Positions 9,023 to 18,000 of a DNA stretch of 59,999 nucleotides are shown here, piece after piece. Position 1 is the stretch's first letter. Each line of letters opens with the position of its first letter. The notes under the pieces are model-generated. The model was not told the DNA's origin. It made no database searches and was given only the letters and a program-made list of their open reading frames with translations. The stretch covers positions 1 through 59,999 of the forward strand of contig JAFGKD010000031.1 in NCBI GenBank assembly GCA_016928775.1. Reading direction: 5' to 3'. Origin of the DNA: Candidatus Zhuqueibacterota bacterium. Lineage in GTDB: Bacteria > Zhuqueibacterota > Zhuqueibacteria > Residuimicrobiales > Krinioviventaceae. The translations under genes were made by a program, and so were the position numbers.

Positions 9023-9265
9023 GTAATACGGAATGAAAAGGATTACAGTGACGAGGAGAAAGAGGACTTGAATGATACGTACAAGAATTTCTCTATTCGG
9101 CCATGCAAAGTGTGGGACGTTTTGAAAGCATGGGGTGTCCACAGCCTGAGTTTTGGGGCAATTTTCGGGTAATTGTAAAGCGTGGCCTGTGTGTAAATTC
9201 GTCCGGGATTTATGACGCGATTCGGTGTTTTGATCACATGGGTGTGATATCCCGAAATAGCGAGA

Positions 9266-9336
9266 ATGTGCCTGGCACTTTAGGTGGTAGGTGCCTGGCA
9301 GCTAAAGTGCCAGGCAGCTTAAGTGCCAGGCACTTT
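9266..9336. repeat. Cluster of four GTGCCTGGCAC palindromic units
   Basis: Units GTGCCTGGCAC (9268-9278), GTGCCTGGCA (9291-9300), AGTGCCAGGCA (9306-9316) and AGTGCCAGGCACTT (9321-9334). Neighbouring units are inverted to each other, so the cluster can fold into stem-loops. A second cluster lies at 23931-24027. The surrounding 9030-9700 holds no gene I can support. Confidence 0.8.
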
Positions 9337-9700
9337 TCACACTGGTTCGCCTTTAACCAAAAACGATGAATATGCCCCTGATTTGAAATCTCCAGCGACA
9401 AAACAAGCCCAGGCAGTAGCCCATCATACTTGTGTACTATATGTACACATTCTTTACAAAATATCCTGTCTGCGTACTGATTCTTCCCAAAAGCCCTAAA
9501 TATAACCTCCTTTGCCTCTGTAATGAATCTTATTTGCTTGACACATAAAGGCGTAAGATGCTAATATTCATATACTTGCGATGCTATCATACAGGGTTGG
9601 CATGTTTGTTGAATTTATTATATCTGACTTTCGAGCGGGAAGCGGGATAAAATAGTTCCGCTCCGATACGTACGAACGAAAAACTGCACCAGGAAAGGAA

Positions 9701-10083
9701 ATGGCAATGAATACAAGCCAATGGACCAAAGTGGCTGAATTGGCTGAGCTGAAAGAAAATCAGCCAAAAGCTGTACAAGTTGAAAAAAACGTCGCTATGC
9801 TGATCAAAAATGGCGCAGTGCCAATAAATGCTCAATTCAAAACAGAATCCGATGCGATCTATGCTGCCGGAGACATTGCGTTGGCGCCACATCCCTTTGC
9901 GCATAAATCCTGTCGCATCGACATTGGGTGGTGGCCGAACGGCACGGACGACACGCTGCACAATGTATGATGGGTGAAATTTTTCCTCACCGGGAAGTGC
10001 CTTTCTTTTGGACACGCCAGTATGGACAATCGCTCAAATATGTCGGCGATCTCGGCAAATACTGTTCAAAATATAGTCAATAA
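9701..10083 (+). pseudogene. Relic of a Rieske/AIF-type NAD(P)/FAD oxidoreductase
   Basis: An intact start (ATG 9701 after AGGAAAGGA) opens a Rieske N-terminus (QWTKVAELAELKENQPKAVQ, EKNVAMLIKNG). It then jumps straight to the late NAD-binding part of a ferredoxin-reductase-like protein (GAVPINAQFKTESDAIYAAG, DIALAP). After a stop at 9968-9970 another frame supplies the C-terminal domain (GEIFPHREVPFFWTRQYGQS, LKYVGD). The full protein of this family has a Rieske cluster domain fused to an AIF-like reductase of over 500 residues. Here the [2Fe-2S] ligands, the FAD domain and the middle of the NAD domain are lost. Same pattern as the PolX relic: both ends kept, centre gone. Confidence 0.75.
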
Positions 10084-10108
10084 AATCTAACAAAAAGGAG
10101 AAGTGATC

Positions 10109-10870
10109 ATGTTTACACCGAAAAACAGGTTGTTCGTTTTATTCGTCTTGTCTTTTTTGATTTTTGTAATTGGATGCGAGGTGAATGAACAAGTAGGTCC
10201 GGAGGCTGAAAAGCTAACTGCTGAAGATACGACAGCGGTAGTCGATACAATGAATGCGCCGCAACAGGCTCCGACAGCACCTGATTCGATGGAGCTGCAA
10301 AAAAGCAGATCCGATATCGAGCAGCGCCTGGAAAACCTGCTAAGCCTTATTGAACAGAAGGAAAGCGCACTAGTATACCGCGAAAATAAATTAAAAGAGA
10401 CTCAATCCAAGTTGGAACTGCGGGAAAACGAGCTGAGCAAAAAAGAACAGCAAGTCAAATCTCAGCGAAATGTGTCCTGGATTGTCCTGATTATAGGTGC
10501 GCTGACGCTCATTTTTGCATTTATCATTGTCGCGAGAAATCGCGGAGGCGGCACGACGGTCAATGAAAAAATAAAGAAACAAAAACAAAAAGTGCTGGAC
10601 AAGCTGGATTCGCAAATGACCAAATGGGAAGCAGAAATCAACGAATTAAATAACAAGGCCATAAATGCAAGAGATAATATAAAAGAGGAATATCTCAAAC
10701 AAATCGATTCTTTGAATAAACAAAAAGCCGAAGCTCAGAAAAAGCTCAACGAACTCAAGGGGGCCAGTGCAGAGGCCTGGGATGATCTAAAAAAAGGTGT
10801 GGATGCCTCTTGGGAAGAATTAAAAGTGTCGATCAATAAAGCTCGTTCGAAAATGCAAAGCCGGAAATAA
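10109..10870 (+). CDS. Coiled-coil membrane lipoprotein, sll1863-like C-terminus
   Basis: 253 residues. ATG 10109 is nine bases after AAGGAG; a GTG at 10103 is too close to that site. The signal has a lipobox (FVIGC). Residues about 65-120 form a charged coiled coil (LENLLSLIEQKESALVYREN onward), residues about 122-145 a transmembrane helix (SWIVLIIGALTLIFAFIIVA), and the rest a second long coiled coil. Its end (KKLNELKGASAEAWDDLKKG, VDASWEELKVSINKA) resembles the sll1863-type stress-associated coiled-coil proteins. Both an acylated Cys and an internal helix imply an envelope protein possibly spanning or tethering the inner membrane. Role unknown. Confidence 0.8.
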   Translation: MFTPKNRLFVLFVLSFLIFVIGCEVNEQVGPEAEKLTAEDTTAVVDTMNAPQQAPTAPDSMELQKSRSDIEQRLENLLSLIEQKESALVYRENKLKETQSKLELRENELSKKEQQVKSQRNVSWIVLIIGALTLIFAFIIVARNRGGGTTVNEKIKKQKQKVLDKLDSQMTKWEAEINELNNKAINARDNIKEEYLKQIDSLNKQKAEAQKKLNELKGASAEAWDDLKKGVDASWEELKVSINKARSKMQSRK

Positions 10871-11018
10871 AATCCGGGAGCTATTCTGCTATGCATTTTA
10901 TGGCGTGTCTAGCTCACTGTCGCAAGCGGTGCTAAAAATGAAAACGTCGCGGCTGCCGGATTTTTATCAGGAAACCGAATGATTTAAAAATCACTGAGAA
11001 AGGCAAGGTGAATTGAAC

Positions 11019-12146
11019 ATGTTTGGCAAAAGTTATCGTCTGTTCAAACTTTTAGGATTTGAGGTCAAGGCCAATCCCACCTGGCTTATTATTGCGGGAT
11101 TAATCGTCTGGTCTTTGTCCAGTGGATTATTTCCGCATTATTTTGAAGGTCTATCGACCGCCACGTATTGGTATATGGGCATTGCCGGTGCGCTCGGACT
11201 CTTCCTGTCGATTATTATGCACGAATTGTCCCACTCGCTCGTAGCGCGTCGTTTTGGCTTGCCCATCAAAGGCATCACGCTTTTCATCTTTGGTGGCGTA
11301 GCCGAAATGAACGAAGAACCGCCGAGCGCCAAAGCCGAGTTTTACATGGCGATCGCCGGGCCAATCGCCAGCATTATCATTGGTGGGCTGTTTTTGGCAT
11401 TTAATCTCGTCACAGATGCCACACTTTTTCCCGAGCCGGTGCATGGCGTCATTTATTATCTCGGCTTTGTAAACTGGCTGCTTGCGGGATTTAATTTGCT
11501 GCCGGCATTTCCGTTGGATGGTGGTCGTGTACTGCGCTCCGGCCTATGGGCCTGGAAAAAAAACTTGCGCTGGGCAACACGCTTGTCATCCAAGATTGGC
11601 TCCGGCTTTGCTATCGTACTCACTGTTCTGGGTGTTTTATTCTTTTTTGCCGGTAATTTTATTGGCGGTATGTGGTGGGTACTGATTGGAATGTTCCTCA
11701 ATGGTGCCTCAAAAATGTCCTATCAACAACTACTCATGCGACGCACCCTGGAAGGCGAACAGGTAGAGCGTTTTATGAAGCACGATCCCGTGACCGTATC
11801 CCCGTCGGTTTGCCTGGATGAACTGGTCAACGATTATGTTTATAAATATCATTTCAAAATGTTCCCGGTTGTGGATCAGTCCACGCTTGTCGGCTGCGTT
11901 AGCACGAGACAAATTAAAGAGGTGCCAAAAGAAGAATGGAACCAACACACTGTCGGAGAATTGGCGACAGCATGTGCGGACGACAATACAATAGCACCGG
12001 ATGATGATGCCATGGACGCCCTCAAAATCATGAAACGTCATAATAATAGCCGCCTCATGGTGACCAAAGATAGTCACCTTGTTGGGGTCATCACGCTGAA
12101 AGATATGCTAAAGTTTTTTGCGCTCAAAGTTGAATTGGAGGATTGA
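11019..12146 (+). CDS. Site-2 intramembrane metalloprotease (M50, Rip-type) with two CBS domains
   Basis: 375 residues. The ATG at 11019 is 8 bases after AAGGTG; an in-frame TTG lies at 11013. The zinc site is HELSH (H68, E69, H72) in transmembrane helix 3, and the third ligand is the Asp of NLLPAFPLDGGRVLR. The core has about six helices, with the GGVAEM motif after the second. Residues about 250-370 are a CBS pair (FMKHDPVTVSPSVCLDELV, DDNTIAPDDDAMDALKIMKR, VGVITLKDMLKFF), which in this subfamily senses adenosine ligands. Such enzymes cleave membrane-bound regulators such as anti-sigma factors. The preceding coiled-coil lipoprotein is same-strand, 148 bases upstream. Family certain, substrate unknown. 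Confidence 0.93.
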   Translation: MFGKSYRLFKLLGFEVKANPTWLIIAGLIVWSLSSGLFPHYFEGLSTATYWYMGIAGALGLFLSIIMHELSHSLVARRFGLPIKGITLFIFGGVAEMNEEPPSAKAEFYMAIAGPIASIIIGGLFLAFNLVTDATLFPEPVHGVIYYLGFVNWLLAGFNLLPAFPLDGGRVLRSGLWAWKKNLRWATRLSSKIGSGFAIVLTVLGVLFFFAGNFIGGMWWVLIGMFLNGASKMSYQQLLMRRTLEGEQVERFMKHDPVTVSPSVCLDELVNDYVYKYHFKMFPVVDQSTLVGCVSTRQIKEVPKEEWNQHTVGELATACADDNTIAPDDDAMDALKIMKRHNNSRLMVTKDSHLVGVITLKDMLKFFALKVELED

Positions 12147-12999
12147 TCAAAATTCACCAGTCACCTGTTCCAATTCAAACGCCAATGCCGAATGCTCTCA
12201 AATTTCGTAACAGTAAGGTGCTGCTCGCAGTGGTCTCGACTCACCGTGTGGTGTGTCGCGTATGAGCAATAGCGCCATATTTACCGCCGATATTCTGATC
12301 AAGTCCTTGTGCCTCGGTTGGCTACAATCTTTCGGTGATGGTGCGGTTTGAAAATGTACGAATGCATCGACAGGAGCACAGCACCTTTCGGGATTTGTTT
12401 GTTCGGGTGCCTGCCGAGTTTTATGGCAACGCCAAACCCAGACTCTGGCTCTATGAATATTATCTTTTCAAAGACAATGGTTAAGCTTCGCTCAGCGCAT
12501 CAAGTGACAAACATGATTATGAACAATCTCTTTTTTGATAAGCCGAGTTGCGGAAAGGAAATTAACGTCTTGCCGGAAATATGCCCGACTATTTTTCTCA
12601 ACCAAGACCGCTAAACTGTACAAAAAGAGAGTATGTTGCGACTGTAAACCGTGTCAGCCCCCTGATTGGGGATGATTTTTTCGAGCTGTTCGTTCGATTT
12701 AAAAATTTAGCATACAAAGAATGACCAGGATATTTCATGGTCAATTTGCATGTCTCTGATCACAATAAGGGCGCTTTCGGTAGCGATGATGAGATTTATT
12801 CGGATCTTCCGCAGCGGCAGTGGGTATTCAAAATTCCAAAACCGTTTGTGTAAATTTTGTTGATTATTGCCACTTGAAAAGCTAAATTTTTACATAAACC
12901 GTATAAATTAGAATTTCAGAAAGTAGCTTGACAGAAAAATTGTTGTAGAAGGATATTCATTTCCGGCTTTGTTGATGATGTAAAACAAGACGTTAAACC
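12147..12999. other. 850-base gap with no gene identified
   Basis: No start-to-stop frame here has a good ribosome site and protein-like composition. Two plus-strand stretches look faintly coding: near 12340-12480 (FRDLFVRVPAEFYGNAKPRL, WLYEYYLF) and 12737-12853 (MVNLHVSDHNKGAFGSDDEI, YSDLPQRQWVFKIPKPF). Both end in stops and match no family I can name. They may be remnants of lost genes, in keeping with the decayed stretch just upstream. Confidence 0.4.
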
Positions 13000-14844
13000 A
13001 TGAAAAAACTATTGATAACATGGCTGTTGGTTGTTTTTGCGGGATACATATCGGGTTGTTCACAAGGTGGCTCTTCAAATCCAATATTGATACTTGCACC
13101 TAATGCCGACTTTGGAACCTATACCGCCGAAATACTGAAAGCGGAAGGATTCAACGCATTTACACTCGAATCGCCGTACAGTAAAAAATTGACACCTTTT
13201 TACTTGAAGAAGTTTGATCTGATTTTTCTGGCTGAGTGCAAACCAGAGTCGGCTATTACAGAAATAATTGAAGGATATGTGCACCAAGGTGGCAACCTGA
13301 TTGCCTTCCGACCGGATTCTTCCCTTTCCCGATTATTCGGTATAAAGCCCACAAACGAGGAAATTATTGAGGGCTATATTCGAATTGATCCAACCTTCGA
13401 GGCGGGAAAAGGATTGACATCCAAAACAATGCAGTTCCATGGAACAGCGGATATATACTCAATAAAAACGGCAACAAACCTGGCCGCTTTGTTCGCTGAA
13501 AAAACAGACGACACCACTTTTCCAGCCGTTGTACGCCATAATTACGGTGCAGGTCACGCCATTGCTTTTCTCTACAACCTTCCGAAAAGCATCGTGTACA
13601 CCAGGCAGGGAAATCCGTTGTTCGCCGGCATCGAAAAAGATGGCATACCCGGACTCAGAGCAATGGATTTATTTACCGATGGGTGGGTCGATACGTCCGC
13701 TAATACCATCAACCAGGCGGATCAGCAAATGAGTTTGTTATCACATTGTATTCAGGAACTGAACAAATATAGCAAGCCGAACCCTCGTTTCTGGTATTTC
13801 CCCGATACCTTGAAATGCCTTGCTGTTTTGGATAATGACGGAGAGGATAACAATGAAAGAGATTTCGAACCTCAATTTCGCGATGTGGATGCGATGGGTG
13901 CAAAAATGACCCTCTACCTCAAAGATGTGGAAAAGGTTTCGAAATCCTGGGTAAACAAATGGACCGCCAAAGGTTTTGAGATATCCGGTCATCCTGACGA
14001 TACGAACGAAGCCGGCAATCCGGTGTGGGCGCACATGGACAGCGCGATTTTGCGTAAAAAAAACGAGATTGCCAGTCAATTTGGTCTGCCCATGCGTACC
14101 GTTGTGAATCACTGGTTTGTCTGGTGTGGAAAAGATGAGAATGGACAACAAGACTTTGGTGCTCAGGCACGGCTGGAGGAAAAGAATGGAATTGAAATGG
14201 ATGCAAACTATGCGGTATACGACATCAATTCGAACCAGCCCGAGCACTATTTGGGATCACCCGGAATAAATCAGGGGAATTACATCGGCAGCGGTTTGGT
14301 GATGAAGTATGCGGATGTTACAGGAAAAACGGTGCAAGTTTATCAGCGATTCAACGCGGTGTATGATCAGCAATATAATGAAGGCAGTACGCCGGAAAAA
14401 TTTTTCGAATGCTTTAAAGGATTGGTCGACAGAAGTTTGCACGACGACATCTATTCCGTGGTCAGTATCAAAGCGCATAATAATGAGTACTATTTCTCAA
14501 AAAAACCCTTGCAAAAGATGCTGGTTTATGCCAATCGTAAAGGTGTTCCGGTTTGGACAGCACTAAAGCTTTTGGATTTTTTAAAAATGAAAGATGAGGC
14601 ATCTTTTAGCAATATTTCATGGACAAACAATCTTTTGAGATTTACACTCAATTCATCTCTAACACATAACCATAAACTGACGTTTATGGTGCCGGCACAT
14701 TATAATGGTAAAAGAATAACAGGGATTACGATTAACGATCAGAAGCAAACAATTGCAATCAAAAGAATAAAAGGGCTGGACTATGCTTTGGCAAGTGTTA
14801 AAGGGGGAAAAAATTATAGTATCTTGGCACACTATGCTTACTGA
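13000..14844 (+). CDS. Large secreted lipoprotein with GATase-like and deacetylase-like parts, unknown function
   Basis: 614 residues with a lipoprotein signal (FAGYISGC). Residues about 27-230 look like a class I amidotransferase-like Rossmann fold: PILILAPNADFGTYTAEILK, KFDLIFLAECKPES, GGNLIAFRPDSSLSRLFGI, then GHAIAFLYNLP, which is the type seen in beta-galactosidase-associated trimerisation domains, without an evident Cys nucleophile. Residues about 265-480 resemble a polysaccharide-deacetylase barrel: CLAVLDNDGEDNN (metal Asp candidates), GFEISGHPDD, TVVNHWFVWCG. The C-terminus is beta-rich. Followed 230 bases later by the 1407-residue glycan-active fusion, suggesting joint work on a polysaccharide. 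No exact family recognised; enzymatic role is inference. Confidence 0.6.
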   Translation: MKKLLITWLLVVFAGYISGCSQGGSSNPILILAPNADFGTYTAEILKAEGFNAFTLESPYSKKLTPFYLKKFDLIFLAECKPESAITEIIEGYVHQGGNLIAFRPDSSLSRLFGIKPTNEEIIEGYIRIDPTFEAGKGLTSKTMQFHGTADIYSIKTATNLAALFAEKTDDTTFPAVVRHNYGAGHAIAFLYNLPKSIVYTRQGNPLFAGIEKDGIPGLRAMDLFTDGWVDTSANTINQADQQMSLLSHCIQELNKYSKPNPRFWYFPDTLKCLAVLDNDGEDNNERDFEPQFRDVDAMGAKMTLYLKDVEKVSKSWVNKWTAKGFEISGHPDDTNEAGNPVWAHMDSAILRKKNEIASQFGLPMRTVVNHWFVWCGKDENGQQDFGAQARLEEKNGIEMDANYAVYDINSNQPEHYLGSPGINQGNYIGSGLVMKYADVTGKTVQVYQRFNAVYDQQYNEGSTPEKFFECFKGLVDRSLHDDIYSVVSIKAHNNEYYFSKKPLQKMLVYANRKGVPVWTALKLLDFLKMKDEASFSNISWTNNLLRFTLNSSLTHNHKLTFMVPAHYNGKRITGITINDQKQTIAIKRIKGLDYALASVKGGKNYSILAHYAY

Positions 14845-14869
14845 AAGTAAAAACGCGAATGATAAAAGT

Positions 14870-14962
14870 TAATAAACCGCCGAGGCCGCGAAGAAACGCC
14901 GAGGTACGAAAAATAGGTTAATTTTTCTCAGCGGAACTCTGCGGCTTAAATTTTTCTAGATA
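14870..14962. repeat. Degenerate intergenic inverted repeat
   Basis: ACCGCCGAGGCCGCGAAG near 14877 and its imperfect complement CTCAGCGGAACTCTGCGGCTT near 14929-14949 flank an A/T-rich centre. It resembles the noncoding intergenic elements common in uncultured FCB-type genomes. No coding content seen. Confidence 0.45.
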
Positions 14963-15076
14963 GCAAAATGACACAATTAAAACAAGTTTGGAGACTTTAG
15001 CAAGGCACCATTAATAATGAAAGCGTCACTCAACAGCTGAATTGTTTGCATAATCATTAAATAAAAGAAGGGTCCC

Positions 15077-18000
15077 ATGTCCCATCGAAAAACAATTATG
15101 CGGATTTTGCTATTCATTCTTTTTTTTGTCACGATTTTGAAAGCAAAAAATTCAAACAACTCATCTTTTGTCGGAAAAACCGATACAGTCTTCTGTACGC
15201 ATCAGGTGGTTTTGGATGAACAGCAAAAAATTTTGCCCTGGTTTACACCCCGTTTGAAAGCATACGATCATTTTTTGCATCTTCGCTGGAATTTTATCAA
15301 AAATATTGTGCCCAATTCTCCGGGCCCCGCACCCAGATCGAACTATCCGCAGTATTACTTTTATTGTGCATTTGTTGAAAAAAATGGAAAACTGGAGCCG
15401 GACTGGTGGATGAATGATATCGGTGAAAAAATTCCCAACTGGTTTGAAAACGCACGCTTATACTATGCTTATACTGGAGATAGTAGTGTGATGACTATCG
15501 TCAGGGATATGATTGATTATCAATTGGAGTATGGCACGAGTGCCTCCGATTTCGCCTGGCCCAATTTCCCTTATACAACCACCAATGCAGGAGATACACT
15601 TTTCCGCGGCTTTACAAATTTGCCTAAACTTGTTTTACATGAAATACAGGTCGATCATGCGGCTGAAGTCGGCTTGACATATTACAGAATGTATCTTTTT
15701 TCCGGCGCTAAAAAATACCTGAATGCTGCAATGGATGTCGCCAATGTTCTGGCTGCACATGCCAGAAAGGGAAATGCCGAAAAATCGGTATGGCCATACA
15801 GAGTGGTGATGAAAACCGGGGAAATTACAGCGGAATACGGCGCCAACTGGACCGGTGCTTATCTCTTACTCGATAATTTAGTAAAAGCCAATCTTGGCAA
15901 CGTGGACGCTTATGCTGATGCCAAGAACAAAGCAAAAGAGTTCTTGCTGAAATTCCCGATGAAAACGGGATATTGGACAGATGGACATTCCGATACCGGC
16001 TGGAATATTAATACTTATAAAAGTAATCTCAGTGCGAGTAATATGACCCTCTGTCTTTTTGATTTTCCTGAACTCGATCCCGAATGGAAAACAAACATAC
16101 CAAAATTAATCAAATGGACTGAAGACAACTTTGTGTTCCGATCCGCCCCCGGCGAACCTTCAACAATGTGGGGCGCTAATATTGTGGGAGAACAAGACTC
16201 GTTTCTTGTCAAGATGGATTATCAGACAGCTCGCTATGCCGCAGAATGTGCAAGATGGTATGCCATTTCAGGTGACGAAACCTATAAAGAAAAGGCATTT
16301 CGTTCACTCAATTGGGTGACCTATTGTAACGACACAACCGGAAAGGCTTTTGAAAGCCCGGTGAGCAAGGGAGTAAACAGTTGGTGGTCCGACAGCTATG
16401 GTGAATGTCCACGTATGTTCTACCACGCTTTTGCCGGTGTGCCGGAATGGGCGCCGCCGCGAGAGAATCATATTCTTTATTCCGAAGGAATTCTGAAAGA
16501 CGTTGTGTATGCGGATAATCGCGTTGAGTACACAACAACGAATGATGGTGGAGTCGAATACCTGCGTCTGGCATTTAAACCAGCTCATGTTACAATAAAT
16601 GGCAAGTCAGCTAAACCGGGTGAGTTTTTAAAATCGGATGTTTATACTCTAAAGGACCTCGGACATGGCGACTATTCCATGATTTTCAAGAGGAGCAAGG
16701 CAGGCCAAGTGGTCATTTCAGGTGCTGAAATTCCTGTAAACATTGATGGCGCCATTCGTTTCCAAAAGATGGATGGCTTTGGCGTCAACATTAACAGTTC
16801 CTGGTGGTATGACGGCGACTATCGGAACACTGATGTTGTAAAACCGGCAATTGATATACTAGTTGACAGTCTCGGCGCCACCATTTTTCGTGTCGTTATT
16901 GAAGAGATGGATTGGGAGACTGTCAACGACGACGAGAATCCCGAAAACTTTAACTGGACCTATTACAACAGCGTCTTCTCAACTACCAGGTTCCAGGGCG
17001 TCTGGAATATCTTGCGATATTTGAATCAAAAGGGCATCACCGATGGCTTGAAAATCAGTTTTATGGGCGCGCCGCCGGCCTGGATGGGATCAAATTGTAG
17101 TGTCGATCGTGACAAGGAAGCTGAATTTATCGAATCGATCGCTGCACTGCTCTGGTTTGCGCGGAAAACAGCCGGCATTCAGTTCACCCTGGTGTCGCCG
17201 ATGAATGAGACGGAACTGGACGGCAGGGAAGGTCCGAATATGAAGGACCCGAAACAGTTTGTCCGCGTGCTAAAGAGCCTCGCTGTAAAACTCGACGCCA
17301 TCGGTTTGCGTGACATCCGCTTCGTAACTCCTGATGCTGCCGGAGACACTCTGTTTAGTCAATGTTTGGATGAAATGATCGCGGATTCCTATCTGATGGG
17401 CAAGCTGGCACACTGGGGTGTGCATCAATACGGCAACGATGCCGCGAATTATCGGAACATCGTCAACAGACCCGAGAATCACAACAGGTCTTTCTGGATC
17501 ACCGAAACAGCCGGAATCGGGAATATGTTAGGTCAACTTGATGATAATGCCACGGCTTTTATTTTCTGGGATGGATTCGACTGTGTTTACCAACATGCCA
17601 TACGAAATGGCTATGGCAGCGAACCGCCCAACGACTGGGTCTTTTGGATTCAGGAAGAGGGCAGGCCGCTGATTGCCTATAATGCGGCGGACCACAGCTG
17701 GAGACCACGCAAGCAGTACTATGAATTTGCCCAAATCTTTCAATTTGTCAAGCCTGGTGCCATAAGAATTAGCGCAACAAACGAAAATAACAGTCTGGTC
17801 GTCTATGCTTTTCAAAATCCAAACGAACAATTGGTGATTGTGGGTCGCAATAACCAAAAAAATTCCGTCATTTTAAAAGGAACAGTGCACAATTTAACGC
17901 ACGTGAAACCGTTCGAGATGTTTTACACCGACAGTCTGAATAATAAAAGTAGATCAGATGACATTACTATTGAAGATAATGTTTTTTCAGCAACCATTCC

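Noticed and set aside
9266..9336. CRISPR array
   Set aside because: Units are 10-14 bases, alternate in orientation and have irregular short spacers; no cas gene nearby.
9587..10015. 142-codon minus-strand frame opposite the Rieske/AIF relic
   Set aside because: Cys/Trp/Phe-rich shadow of a recognisable plus-strand relic.
12348..12614. 88-codon plus-strand frame
   Set aside because: Low-complexity-like composition, weak start, no motif; another frame in the same stretch looks slightly more protein-like.
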